NCBI GenBank assembly: GCA_022036555.1
Contig: CM039133.1
Location: 42,422,718 to 42,486,717, forward strand
Direction of reading: 5' to 3'
DNA length: 64,000 nt
Origin: Microstegium vimineum
Lineage: Eukaryota; Streptophyta; Magnoliopsida; Poales; Poaceae
This document shows, one piece after another, positions 1 through 11,531 of the stretch. Both the position numbers and the translations under genes were made by a program. Position 1 is the first letter of the stretch, and each line of letters begins with the position of its first letter. The notes beneath the pieces were generated by a model. The model was not told the origin of the DNA. It ran no database searches and saw only the letters and a list, made by a program, of their open reading frames with translations.

Positions 1-327
1 CAATCGGAAGCACCTCACCAGACGAGACCCTAGAGGGGACATAACATCTGGTGCAGCGTACGGTGCTCTCTCAAGAGTAAGCTGAATTTGCTGGCACATC
101 CGGTGACTCGAGAGGAGTGAGCCCGGTGGTTTAGCCTAGCCACTTTGCACTCACAGGAGGTGTCTGTTTGTAGGTGCACCAGCATTCGGTGCTCACTAAA
201 CCCCTCAAACAACTCTGAATCAAGTTTTGTCGAAAAGACAAGTTGTCCAAGTGATCTTAAGGCAAACCTAGGGCTACCTAGGGATTTGTTAGACAAGTGT
301 GCACCCCACCTACCACATTAGACTTAT
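1..327. other. Unassigned repeat-like DNA left of the Athila-A LTR
   Basis: No gene is supported here. The stretch has several short CGGTGC/CCGGTG motifs (for example near 71, 109 and 193) and reads like non-coding retroelement DNA, but I cannot assign a family. It ends where the Athila-A 5' LTR begins. Confidence 0.3.
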
Positions 328-1924
328 CGTTGACGGTAATTTCACCATGTTTCTACACCTTCAAAACCGTCAGCAAAACATCGTTCACAGAACTAACAAG
401 CAAGTGTAGAGTAACTTGTGTGCAAATAAATTGGTTCCACATGTACATGTCATTATTTGTATGCAGGAATGTAAACCTTGCAAAATGGAGTGTTGGAGGC
501 CCCATATGCAGGTCGGCCGACAGGCTTAGCACTTACACCACTACACTCTACACCTGCCCAGGAGGTCCCACAAGAAAGGCAGGAGTCAATGGCCCCAAAC
601 ATAGGCCGACCGACCTGGGTTTGGAGGCTTCCTGGCCTGCCACATCACCACAATCCAAGAGAGAGTGAGCCAAGCCAATTCCAACCATTGGATCAAGTGG
701 TGATCACGATCAACGTTCCAGAAGCTTAGCACATGGATTCCTGGGTCCACACCAGCGGATAAACATCACAGAAGTGACCAACAAACTCTATGACATGTGG
801 GCCAGCCTTCTAGAAGCCCGAGGCAGCTCAGAAGAGTCATAGGGCGGTCGGCCGACCCCCCTATGGGGGCTATGACCTCCCACTTGGTCCCTGACCAGTG
901 GGGGACCTCTTCTAGAAGACTGAGATGGGCCCACAGGTCATAGGGGGATCGGCCGACCCCCCTAAGTACATTTCAGAGTCCTCGAGGCTCCCACCACCTC
1001 TCTGCATGCCGACATGCATCATAAGCATCTCTGTCGTTGATCTAAGGCGGTTGCAAGGACGGTTTGATCCTACGGAGCACGATGGAGATGGTGCGGATCG
1101 CTGACGTGGCACTGGAGTATCCCCTACTCCACCTCTACTATAAATATCCCCTAGAGCTCCTTTCTCATTCATGACTCATTGGAGAAATACTACTTAGCTT
1201 AGCTATAGTGCTATGTTAGATGGAAGAGAGTGAGGGAAGTCTTCTGGAGAAAGCCCCGGATCTGTAGGGAATCTTCTCCGGAGCTGCGCCTCAGTGGATG
1301 CGATTCTCTTGTAAGTTAAGCACTTGTAAGTGATACATCTGAGTTCTTTACAACATTTAATATTCTAAATCCGGTTTAGCTATTATACATCTTTTCGCGC
1401 TTGTTCATTGCTTTACTTTAAGTAGAGTGCTTTAGCATTTAGATGGGGTTAAAGTAGTAAGAATAGTGTAGACGTGGTGTCTAGACTTAATCTTGCCTTT
1501 GTAAACCGCTTATCGCACGGATTGTTTGTGGTAGCTAGTAGGTGATGACAGCCCTATCTAGTCTTTGTATCCCACCACGTGTGTAAGATAAGTTCTTAAA
1601 AGGTAGGGCCTCAATACAACATGATGGTGCGGTCCGGTAGGAGTTTTACCTCTTATTGATCTATCACATCGCCTCCTGCAAGAGAAGGGCTGATAAAGCC
1701 AGTATAACCAACTTTACCTTGTCAGATATTCTTGCCATATCGAACCTCTTAACCCAGTTATCATAGTCTCCCTTTTCTCATCATAGGACATAACCTTGAT
1801 CACTAGTTAATACACTTCTCATTCCTTGAGGAAAATACGATACCCGAAATACTCCCGGTGAAAGCTACACTTGACAGCCGTACCCTTGCAGTCTTTTACC
1901 CGTTTTCCACTTCTGATGTCAACA
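328..1924 (+). repeat. 5' LTR of Athila-like element A
   Basis: About 1.6 kb. It aligns along its length with the LTR at 53018-54496: the same opening TTGACGGTAAT, the same TATA/leader block, and the same segment on 5-bp 'cacctcctgcaagagaag' followed by CTCCCGGTGAA near the end. The right edge ends in CAACA and is followed 7 bp later by the primer binding site. The left edge reads CGTTG where the other copy reads TGTTG, so the first base of the terminal TG has mutated. TATAAATA at 1139-1146 is the likely promoter; the matching box in the other LTR is at 53735. The partner 3' LTR is not intact in the window. Confidence 0.8.
1139..1146 (+). promoter_or_regulatory. TATA box in the Athila-A 5' LTR
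   Basis: TATAAATA sits in a block (CTCCACCTCTA..TATAAATA..CCCTAGAGCTCC) kept in both Athila LTRs in the window, while the U3 upstream is much more diverged. This suggests the basal promoter. Transcription would start about 25-35 bp downstream, near the conserved TCATTGGAGAAA segment. Confidence 0.55.
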
Positions 1925-1931
1925 AGCTTTC

Positions 1932-1949
1932 TGGCGCCGTTGCCGGGGA
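1932..1949 (+). other. Primer binding site, tRNA-Asp type (Athila-A)
   Basis: TGGCGCCGTTGCCGGGGA starts 7 bp after the LTR. It is complementary to the 3' end of plant tRNA-Asp, the primer classically used by Athila-lineage Ty3/gypsy elements. Together with the RT type in sibling element B it fixes the lineage and the strand. Confidence 0.85.
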
Positions 1950-2030
1950 ACAGTAGCTGTTTTAACTAGAACCTAGTGGTCATATTTATCCTTGTTTTAT
2001 CTTTCTTTTCATTTTATCCTTTTCACACCA

Positions 2031-2260
2031 TGAACCAATCATCCATCTCTCATCTTGTGTCTCCAAAGGGCCATAGTTTGGAGCCACCACCATCATCACA
2101 ACCCATCCTTCCACCTAGATATGAGCTTCTCCCTAGCTTCATAGCCAAAGTTTGGGAACAATCTTTTTTTGGGGATGAAGATGAAAATCCTTACACTCAC
2201 CTACGTGACTTTGAACAATTGTGTTCATGTGTCCATATCCAAGGGATGAGGCGAGGTACC
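2031..2260 (+). pseudogene. gag: Athila-A gag, N-terminal part (split by Tat-1)
   Basis: Structural Gag protein of the element. The ATG at 2031 opens MNQSSISHLVSPKGH; the frame then reaches PYTHLRDFEQLCSCVHIQG, the start of the retrotransposon Gag/capsid domain. Athila-B has the near-identical DFKQLCSCVHIQGMRPGTLK at 45717. At 2260 the frame is cut by Tat-1 and resumes at 19082 with LKWMLFPFSLTGIAKRW. The last five bases before the insert (GTACC) recur after it. A retrotransposon gene broken by a nested insertion. Confidence 0.85.
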
Positions 2261-2731
2261 TGTCGATGGGATATCCTATAGGGTACCCAGGGATCGACTT
2301 GCCTGAGCTTTGGGCCTCCTTTCCTCGGCCCACGAAGGAAGACAAACAGAAGAAATCGAATTCTACTCGGTAAAGACGATAAGACCGAAGCGTAGCTTAG
2401 GACTCTAAGTTTGTAACTGAGTAGGATTAGAGTAACCTCGGCCAGTTCCTGGACTATAAAGGGCTGGTGAGGGCATCACCCAAAAACGAATCCCTACATA
2501 CTACACAACACCCGATACACAGAGCGACACAAAACATCTTGTATTACGATCAAGAGCAATAACAGACGACTCAACTGGACGTAAGGTTATTACTCGACCT
2601 TGTCGAGGGCCTGAACTAGTATAAACCGTGTGTCCCTGTGTGTCCAACCACCAAGGTTTCACTATTCGCCAAGGCACGAACTACTATCTCGGGTAACCCC
2701 GTGGCAGACTATCGGTGGTAAAACATCGATA
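2261..2731 (+). repeat. Tat-1 5' LTR
   Basis: 471 bp from TGTCGATGGG to CATCGATA; the terminal CA has mutated to TA here but is intact in the 3' LTR. TATAAA at 2455-2460 is conserved in all three Tat LTRs in the window and is the likely promoter. The 3' end is followed by the primer binding site. Confidence 0.92.
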
Positions 2732-2732
2732 G

Positions 2733-2750
2733 CTGGCGCGCCAGGTAGGG
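2733..2750 (+). other. Primer binding site of Tat-1
   Basis: TGGCGCGCCAGGTAGGGG begins one base after the LTR. Tat-2 has TGGCGCGCCAAGTAGGGG at the matching place (31748). The position and the opening TGG are those of a tRNA primer site; I do not assign the tRNA. Confidence 0.7.
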
Positions 2751-2798
2751 GCTTTCGGCGATTTTTTTCTCGAAAGCTTGGTGGACCACGACCTCAAG

Positions 2799-4558
2799 AT
2801 GATGAAACCAACGGAATCCACGTTTTTCTTCGGATCATGGATATGCAAGATCGATGACAACGGAAAAATTCAAAGCCGACTTTGAGAAGGAGTAGATCAA
2901 GATCTTCGAAAACTGAATCAAAGGATCCAGAATCTGACAATTTCAAAACCAACCAGACTAGCAGATGAAGATGGATACGAAACTGACTCGGAAAAGGAGA
3001 CACCACAAGCCAAACCCGAGTCAAACACGAAGAGAGTAAACACAAATCAAGTCAGAGAACACAACCAGACTTAAATCAGAAGCAGGAACAACTCGGAAGC
3101 AATCAAGTACTCGAATTTATATGGGCTACACAATTCAGCATATACATATGGAAATTCCCTTCTGAAGAAGATGACAAAAAGCATAACTTTGAGAGGCGCT
3201 CAAGAGGGAATGATTATGTCAACAACTCCAGATGGATGTATCGAACACTGGCCAAACCATTCTTCAAGGATGGAGCACCAGGATACGGAACTACCGTTTC
3301 AAGTGGGAAAAGAACTCGGACTTTACTTGGAACCATCACACAAGGCATGAAGCTAACAAGCGAGAAGAACTCGGAGATGCATACCATATACATGGCGGAA
3401 CTAGAGCCTTACCTAGAACCACCACAAATACCCAATTTGAAATCATCAGACGAATCAGAAGGAGATATCTCAGACAATGAAGAAGGAGACAACAAGGAAA
3501 CAAACGATCACAAAACCGCAAGGTTGAAAAAGAACAAGGCTAGAGCAGGAAGAAGAAATCGAGCCACCCAGAGAAAGCAGATCTGGAATAAGTATAAGGC
3601 AGAGTTGACAGAATATAACAAATAGAAGGTGGAAAGAGAATCCATGAAGAACACAAAGAGAGAAAGAATTGAAGAGTTAACAAGAGAACTGAACATCCTC
3701 ACTAAAGAAGAAAGAATAATGGATGAGGTGATGAAAGAAGACGGAGACCCAAACAAACAGCCTGAAGGCAATACACCTCAAGAAGGACAAGGAGAGAAGC
3801 AAGAAGAACAACCTCCCAAGAAGTCGATATTCCACAGACTAGGGAAGGCATGGGTACCACAACCATCAGAAAGACAAGAACAACACTTCAAATTGACAAA
3901 GGAAAACAACCCGGATTGGGATCAACACTACCCAGAAGACTATGGCGAATCTGAATATAGAGGGGACATAGATTATTACAGAAGAAATGAATCACCAGAC
4001 TTCAACAGAATAGAACAATACGACAGATTTCCATGCTTTGCAGGAAGACTGCAAACATTGAAGTTACCACACAAGTTCAAACCAGCAAATCGCTCCAAGT
4101 ATAACGGAAAAGTAGAACCCAGACAATGGATAAGAGTATATTCCCAATCCATAGAACTCGCAGGAGGAAACAATGACATCAAGGCCCTATACTTTCCAAT
4201 AGCACTTGAAGCCATGGCGTTACAATGGTTTGATAAGCTAAAGCCAAGGTCAATTAAATATTAGGAAGACTTGCAAGAAGCATTAATAACACACCCCATG
4301 ACAGCGGCAGAATTGAAGAATGTAAAACAAAGAAAAGGAGAAACTCTAAGGGAGTATTATAGAAGGTTCGGAGAACTCAGGGCTCAGATACATGACATCA
4401 CCGACAGGGAAGTAATAGAAACATTTGCGGATGTAATCGTAGCAAATTGGCAGTTCAAAGACTACTTTAACAAAAACCCGAGATCCAACGAAGACTTCAA
4501 GAGAGCTGTTGTGAAGATGATATCATCAGAAGAAAGAACTCGGCACAGGTTCACCTGA
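2799..4558 (+). pseudogene. gag: Tat-1 gag (degenerate)
   Basis: Gag capsid precursor. The start (MMKPTESTFFFGSWIC) matches Tat-2 at 31814; a TGA follows about 80 bases later. The readable frames are 3236-3625 and 3629-4264 (charged, Glu/Lys-rich, then the capsid region with FDKLKPRSI), and 4271-4558 (ETLREYYRRFGELRAQIHD). The stop TAG at 4262 replaces the Trp codon kept in Tat-2, and 15-20 bp just after it (CNNFAG in Tat-2) are missing. The capsid region corresponds to the Retrotrans_gag family. Several stops and frame changes rule out a working product. Confidence 0.82.
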
Positions 4559-4620
4559 GATTTTCACGAAAATAAAAGACCAGACTACAAGCCAAACAAC
4601 AAGAGACCAAGACAAGACAA

Positions 4621-5526
4621 TATGGTAGCAGCAACAGACAACAAAAGAAGATACAACGACAACGATAAAGGAGGTACAACAACAATATCAAGAACTACAA
4701 CAACAGAAAAACAAACAACAGATATTTGAACAAAAATTGCCAGAGCAACAATTACACAAAGAGACCAGCAAAAAGGATATAAGACTTACCCTGCTACATG
4801 CATCCCAATTCAAGTCACAAGCTAGTTAAATGTGATTTCCAACGAAGATTCGTAAAGAAGGAAGATACACGATCAAACAACTCGGAGCAAAGAACAGATG
4901 AATCAGGGAAGGATACAAAGAAAGCAGAAGGGAATTACCAAGAACCCCAACGACAAATAGAAGTAATCTTTTCGGGAGTATCATATACAAGAAATAAAAG
5001 ACAGGAAAAACTGGCGCACAGAACCATCATGGCAGCAGAACCAGCCACCCCAAGATATCTGGATTGGTCAGAATACCCAATTCAATTCACAAGAGAAGAT
5101 CAATGGACAAGCGCAGCAAATGCTGGCTATTATCCTCTAGTAATGGGACCAACAATAGCAGGGGTAGCAGTTTCTAAAGTACTCATCGATGGAGGAGCAG
5201 GATTAAACATAATCTTCACAGATACTCTAAGAAAGATCAATTTGGACTATGAAAGTATGATCACACCGACAAGTATTCCTTTTTACGGGATAGTACCCAG
5301 AAAAGCTTCCATACCTTTGGGACAAATCACCTTACCAGTCACCTTCGGGACACCCGACAAATATCGAACTGAGTTCATCAAGTTTGAAGTAGCCGACTTT
5401 GAATCATGTTATCACGCAATCCTTGGAAGACCAACACTCACAAGATACATGACAATTCCCCACTACCCATATTTACTACTCAAGATTCCAACAAAAAAGG
5501 AGTTCTTTCACTACAAGGACACCTAA
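4621..5526 (+). pseudogene. Tat-1 nucleocapsid and protease region
   Basis: The start is Asn/Gln-rich and low-complexity, followed by a CHHC knuckle (C-x2-H-x4-H-x4-C in Tat-2; here the cysteine/histidine order is H-P-N-S-S-H-K-L-V-K-C at 4799). The frame 4798-5526 then runs into an aspartic protease with VLIDGGAGLNII (D-G-G in the active-site position, normal for Tat elements) near 5182-5217 and ILGRPTLTR near 5420. The protease would cut the Gag-Pol precursor in the particle. A frame change before 4798 and another near 5627 separate it from gag and RT. Confidence 0.8.
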
Positions 5527-5761
5527 AAAGAGCATACGATTGTGATGTACAAGCCATACAAATATCAGAGAAGCTACAAGACTACAAGGAAAAAGAAGAT
5601 ATTGCGAGGAAAGTTGAGAAAATGAACCGGATGAAATTCAAATACCAGCAAAGAAGCCAAGCACCTTCACACCTCCTAAAGAAGCAGCTACAAAGACAAT
5701 CGACCTACTAACTGGAGATCCAGAGAAGACGGCGATAATCAGTGCAAGCCTGGATCCTAAA

Positions 5762-7144
5762 TAGGAACTCGCGCTCACCAACTTTCTGAGGGATAACAAA
5801 GACATATTTTCATGGAAACCAGCAGATATGCCAGGAGTCCCAAAGGAGTTGGCTGAGCACGAAATTGATACAAACAAAGGATCAAGACCAGTAAAACAAA
5901 AGCTACACAGATTTGCACCAGCCAGGAAAGCAGCAATCAAAAAGGAAATTACAAAGCTATTAGCAGCTGGATTCATCAGAGAAATAATCAACCCGGATTG
6001 GTTAGCTAACCCGGTGTTAGTAGAGAAAAAGAACTCGAAAGAATGGCGTATGTGTGTAGACTACACAGACCTCAACAAACACTGCTAAAAAGATCCATAT
6101 GGACCACCCAGAATTGATCAAGTCATAGACTCAACAGCTGGATCTTCACTGCTATCATTTCTCGACTGCTACTTGGGATATCACCAAATATCATTAAGAG
6201 AAGAAGACCAAAGAAAAACATCCTTTATAACGCCTTTCGGAGCATACTGCTACAAATCAATGCCTTTCGGATTAAAGAACGCGGGGGCAACATATCAAAG
6301 AGCAATACAAACTTGCCTTGGAGATCAAATCGGAAGAAACGCTGAAGCCTACATTGATGGCGTAGTAGTCAAAACAAAAGAACCCGAATCACTGTTGGAA
6401 GACCTAGAAGAGACCTTCCAAAACCTGAAAGAGTGGAAATGGAAACTCAATCCCACAAAATGTGTCTTTGGCGTACCATCAGGACAACTACTCGGCTTTC
6501 TAGTCAGCAATAGAGGAATTGAGGCTAGCACCAAACAAGTCAAGGAAATAATGGATATGAAGCCACCCAAAAAGGTCAAAGACATACAAAAACTGACAGG
6601 ATGTATGACAGCTCTCAACAGATTCATATCAAAATTAGGAGAAAAAGGGCTACCCTTCTTCAAACTACTAAAGATAAAAGAAAACTTTGAGTGGATAGAG
6701 GAAGCAAATCTAGCTTTTATCAAATTGAAGGAGTACTTATCATCATCTCCAGTAATGACAACGCCAAGAAATAAGGAGAACATGATGTTATACATCACAA
6801 CAACGAAAAACGTAGTAAGTGCAGCAATCATCGTGGAAAGAGAAGAACCCAGACATATCTACAAAGTGAAAAGACCAGTATACTACATCATCGAAGTACT
6901 CACATAATCAAATGTCAGATACCCAAAAGTCAGATACCCACAAGTACTTATATCATCAAGAAAGCTGAGGCATTATTTCCACAAACACAAAGTAACAGTA
7001 GCAACCAACTTTACGCTACAAGACATACTCAGAAACAAAGATGCTACAGGCCGAATATCAAAATGGGCAGTAGAACTCAGATCTCTAAATATGGACTTTA
7101 AACTAAGGACGGAAATCAAGTCATAGATACTACCCGACTTCATC
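5762..7144 (+). pseudogene. Tat-1 reverse transcriptase and first RNase H (degenerate)
   Basis: RT copies the element RNA; RNase H removes the template. Visible RT landmarks: KKEITKLLAAGFIREI (5940), WRMCVDYTDLNKHC (6043), FLDCY.GYHQISLRE (6160), MPFGLKNAGATYQRAI (6261) and the catalytic box at 6350-6361, which reads YIDG instead of YIDD, so the second catalytic Asp is lost. RNase H follows (YITTTKNVVSAAIIVERE at 6790). Stops occur at 5762 (TAG, also in Tat-2), 6086 and 6905. The repeated phrase 'agatacccaaaagtc/agatacccacaagt' near 6920 marks a small rearrangement in RNase H. Confidence 0.88.
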
Positions 7145-7189
7145 GCAGAATGGACAGAAATTGCGCAAAAAGAACCCGAGCCAATACGA

Positions 7190-7453
7190 GACCATTGGAA
7201 GATGTACTTCGATGGTTCACTTAAACTTGGAGGGGCAGGAGCAGGTGTGCTACTAATCTCCCCAGAAGGAAGACAATTAAAATACGTACTACAGATTTTA
7301 TGGCGAGCAACAAATAATGAAGCATAATATGAAGCACTCATACATGGCTTAAGAGTAGCAGCTACACTTGGAATCAAAAGAATTCTCGCTTATGGAGATT
7401 CAGCAGTAGTAATCAACCAAGTAAACAAGGAGTGGGACTGCACAAAAAACAAC
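7190..7453 (+). pseudogene. Tat-1 second, archaeal-type RNase H
   Basis: Translation gives HWKMYFDGSLKLGGAGAGVL, then LWRATNNEA and VYGDSAVVINQVN-type motifs (here AYGDSAVVINQVNKEW). These are the D...E...D layout of a type-I RNase H of the plant/archaeal-like group that Tat elements carry in addition to the usual one. A TAA at 7325 replaces the Glu codon that Tat-2 keeps (NNEAEYEAL). Confidence 0.83.
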
Positions 7454-8908
7454 ATGGACACATACTGTGCAGAAGTAAGGAAACTCGAAAAGAACTTTGA
7501 AGGACTAGAAATTCACCACGTCTTAAGAGATTCAAACGTGGCAACAGATATCTTATCTAAGTTGGGATCAGATAGAGCAAAGGTACCACCAGGAGTATTT
7601 GTGGAAGAACTCACAAAGCCATCAATACAGGAAGCTAATAAACAAAAGGAAGACCCAATGGACATAAATGAAACAAAAAAACTCAACAGCTCAAGACAGA
7701 TCCTCAACATAGAAAGCGATTGGAGACAACCATTCATTGATCATAAAAGTGAAAACAAACTACCCGGAGACAAAGCAGAAGCAACAAGGATTATAAGGAA
7801 AAGCAAAGCCTACGTTCTCGTAAAAGATAAATTATACAAAAGAGCAGCATCTTCTAGAATATTATTGAAATGCGTATCTACGCAAGAAGGAAAAGAAATA
7901 TTGGAAGAAATCCACTCGGGATGTTTGTGGAATCATGCAACATCGAGAACACTAATCGGCAAAGCATTCAGAAGCAGATTTTATTTGCCAACAACACTCA
8001 AGGATGTTGAACAACTAGTCAAAACATGCAAGAATTGCCAAATGTTTGTAAGACAATCCCATGTTCCAGCACATAACCTAATCTGCATACCACCAGCCTG
8101 ACCCTTCTCATGTTGGGGGCTAGATCAAGTCGGACCCCTCAAAAAGGCAAAAGGAGGATTCGAGTACATATTCATGGCAGTAGATAAATTCACCAAGTGG
8201 ATTGAATACAAACCACTAGTCAAATACAACACATAAAAATGAACAGAGTTCATACAAGAAATCATGCACAGATTTGGGATGCCCAACAAAATAATCATAG
8301 ATTTTGGATCACCATTTACAGCAAAGAAATTCCAATATTGGGCAAGAGACTATGGAATAGAGATAGACTACGCATCAGTAGCTCACCCCCAAGAAAACGG
8401 ACAAGTTGAAAGAGCCAACAGGCTATTATTACAAGGACTAAAACCAAGACTATATGAAGACCTAAAAGACTATGGAGGTAAATGGATAGAAGAATTACCA
8501 AAAGTGGTATGGGGTTTAAGAACTCAAATCAGCAGAGCAACAGGATATTCACCTTTCTTCTTGGTATACGGATCAGAAGTCGTGTTATCGATTGACTTAA
8601 TATGGCAATCACCAAGAATTGAGCAATATGATGAAGGAGAAGCTGAAGAAACAAGACGACTAGAGATCGACTCAATCGAAGAAATAAGAGATAGTTCAGT
8701 AATACAAAATGCAAGATACTTACAAGGCTTGCGAAGACATTACGAAAGAAATATGCACCCAAGAACGTTAAAACCAGGAGATCTGGTATTACGCCTAATT
8801 CAAAAGAAAGACGGAAGACACAAACTACTCAGCCCATGGAAGGGTCCTTTCATCATTAAGACAACAATACAACCTGGAACCTACGAGCTAATGACTAGGG
8901 CTGGATAA
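7454..8908 (+). pseudogene. Tat-1 integrase (degenerate)
   Basis: Inserts the cDNA into the host chromosome. The frame 7454-8101 carries a linker and the zinc-binding region (GCLWNHATSRTLIG, then CKNCQMF). After a TGA at 8099-8101, shared with Tat-2, the core starts with CWGLDQVGPLKKAKGG (first Asp), then IIIDFGSPFTAKKF (second Asp, 8290) and HPQENGQVERANR (Glu, 8387). Two stops lie near 8234. The C-terminal part (LKPGDLVLRLI, LSPWKGPFIIK) ends early at 8908 because foreign DNA is inserted at 8896. Confidence 0.87.
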
Positions 8909-9038
8909 CGAGCCAGCTTGGCTCGTTAGTGGCTCGGCTTGTTATAGCTTGGCTCGTTATGGCTCGACTCGTTATAGCTCATTATACAACCTGGAACCTA
9001 TGAGCTAATGACAAACCTGGAACCTACGAGCTAATGAT
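8870..9038 (+). repeat. Three copies of a 26-bp segment around the insertion in Tat-1 integrase
   Basis: The 26-bp phrase beginning CAACCTGGAACCTA and ending GAGCTAATGAC appears at 8870-8895, 8987-9012 and, with AAACC, at 9013-9038. Tat-2 has it once (near 37918). Copies two and three are head to tail. Confidence 0.85.
8896..8986. mobile_element. Small hAT-like insertion in Tat-1 integrase
   Basis: About 90 bp made of repeated 'ggctcgtta/ggctcgactcgtta' units, opening TAGGGCTGGATAACGAGCC. This is absent from Tat-2 at the same point. The style (TAGGGCTGG.., GGCTCG repeats) recalls non-autonomous hAT termini in plants. It is bounded by copies of the surrounding 26-bp sequence rather than a clean 8-bp duplication, so the mechanism is unclear. 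Confidence 0.4.
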
Positions 9039-9119
9039 TGAAGAAGGAATTCAACTAAGCAATACTTGGCACATTAGCCAACTCAAGAAGTTCTACAATT
9101 AAAAGCACAAGATACAAGA

Positions 9120-9990
9120 CGTCAAGAACAAACCGACAGTTTGCACAATGAGAGGCAATGTCTGGAGTCGAGTTGTTTCGTGAGGCAACTTGACAAACCG
9201 ACTGCTTTGCTCCATGAGCGGCACCGTCTAGTTCACATATACAAAATCTACCGGCAGTTTGCACAATGAGAGGCACTGTCCGGAGTTAGTTGTTTCGTGA
9301 GGCAACTTGACTAACCGACTGCTTTGCACCATGAGCGGCACAGTCTGGTTCATATATAAAGTCTACCATTTCGTGAGGCGGCATGACTAGCTGATAACTT
9401 TGCACCATGAGCGGCACTGTCTAGCATTTTTAAGTTGATGGTTTCGTGAGGCAACTCGACAAACCGGCTGCTTTGCGCCATGAGCGGCACAGTCTGGTTC
9501 ATATATAAAGTCTACCGTTTCGTGAGGCGGCATGACAAGCTAGCAGCTTTGCACCATGAGCGGCACTGTCTAGCATTTTTTAAGTCGATTGTTTCGTGAG
9601 GCAACTCGACAAACCTACTGCTTTGCACCATGAGCGGCACAGTCTGGTTCATATATAAAGTTTACCGTTTTGTGAGGCGGCATGACAAGCTGACAGCTTT
9701 GCACCATGAGCGGTACTGTCTAGCATTTTTTAAGTCAGTTGTTTCGTGAGGCAACCCGACAAACCGACTATTTTGCACCATGAGCGGCACAATCTAGTAT
9801 ATATATAAAGTCTACCGTTTTGTGAGGCGGCATGACAAGCTGACAGCTTTGCACCATGAGCGGCACTATCTAGCATTTTTAAGTCGATTGTTTCGTGAGG
9901 CAATTCGACAAACCGACTGCTTTGCACCATGAGCGGCACAGTATGGTTCATACATCTACAAGTCTACCGTTTCATGAGGCGGCATGACAT
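9120..9990 (+). repeat. Tandem-repeat array downstream of Tat-1 pol (150-bp composite unit)
   Basis: Two alternating half-units of about 75 bp: type A (TTTCGTGAGGCAACTCGACA ... GCACCATGAGCGGCACAGTC) and type B (TTTCGTGAGGCGGCATGACA ... GCACCATGAGCGGCACTGTC). The type-B start recurs at about 9367, 9517, 9667, 9817 and 9969, a 150-bp period. The first 250 bp use a third module (TTGCACAATGAGAGGCA). Non-coding. Tandem arrays just after pol are known in Tat/Ogre elements. Confidence 0.93.
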
Positions 9991-11531
9991 CAAACTACTC
10001 GTCGCAATAAAGAAGAATTGGCTACCTCGACGACACCAAAATCAATCACTCATACAAAGTGACACAACAACTACTTGAAGAGCAGCATGGACTCAGCACA
10101 AAAAGAATGCAAGCCAAATGTCCTCACTTCAAGAAGCAAAATCCCAACAACAAGAACCACTCATCAAAGAACAACAATATTACCCCAAAACTACTCGGAG
10201 GATTTCTACAATACAAAGCCTAAACTCAGAGGCACAAATTATTCTACAGGCAATATTGTTAGTATAATCATGAAAGCTCGAAGGCCGTTAATATTACCTA
10301 GGAAGGATTCGGGAATTTACAAGCATCTTCAGAGCATAATACAGAGACACACTACTTCAGACAACAATTAGAAGAACTTGGTTTAGCTCACAAATATCAA
10401 GAAAACGAGGTACTCATCAGAAAGACACTCGTATGAATACATCATCGGCAAAATAAAGACAAGGACATTACAATATCAGGACGGCGCCTGATAATATTTT
10501 AAGCAAAAGTATCATTCACAGTATATTACAATGACCATCAAGGACAGTTAAATGTCATCAAGAAGAAGACGACAACACGTTCATTTGTCCAAATATTTGG
10601 CGACAAAGCTCCTGAACCTCGGGCTTTGATTGTTCCCACCTCGTCAAGAGATCGACGTCCATCGGATCTTCAAGAATCTGGTCCAAGGGAACATCAGGAG
10701 CAAGGGCTCGATCAAAAGAAACAACATTGTTTATACAACGCTCAAAGCCATTTTCAACAAATTCCTTAAAGCGAAGAGGCAATGTAGGAATCAAAGTCTT
10801 CAGGCCTTCTTTTGCATCCTCCTAATGACAAACAGCAACCACGACAGGCCTCACAGCAGCATACAAAATTTTGTATGGCTCGTGAACCTCAGAAAGCTGG
10901 GTCTTCAAAACTCCCTTTGATTTCAATGACTGAAAAGAGCGAAGAAGTCAGTAAGACTAAAAGAAAAGCAATAAGACAATTAGAAGACAAAAGATAGTCA
11001 ACTCACAGCTTCAGCTCTCTTCTCTGAAGTTTCAAGACGAAGAGACAAATCTTGTTTCTCCTTATTGCAAGCAATAGAAGCTTGATCAACAGCTACAAGA
11101 AAACCGAATATGTCAGATATTGAACAAGAAAACCACAACAAAGGAAAAAGTAGTTAGTTACCAGTCCTCCTTTCTTTCAAATCAGACAAAGAAGAATCAA
11201 CAACTACTCGGAGAGCCTTTTCTTGCTCTAAAGCAACACGAGTCTGAGACAACTCAAGCTGAACACTGTCAAGTTCAGCTTGAAGAGTAGCGGTCGACTG
11301 AATTTCCGAGGAGGAAGCAGTCAACTCCCGTCAGACATCCTGGAAAAGAAAAGAATCAAAATAAAGCACAAATGAATAGATCAAAGAAGAAAGACAAGAA
11401 TAAATACCTTCAATTCAGATCCAAATGACACTGATAAATCCGTCCAAGAAGAAACAAGTTTTTGAACTCGTTCAACTCACCTAAGTTGAACATCTGGCCC
11501 CTGAATGAGTAAAGACATCCCCGAAGAAGTC

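Noticed and set aside
6349..6831. 160-codon minus-strand frame opposite Tat-1 RT
   Set aside because: A shadow of the RT coding sequence; a similar frame appears in Tat-2 because the sense strand is conserved.
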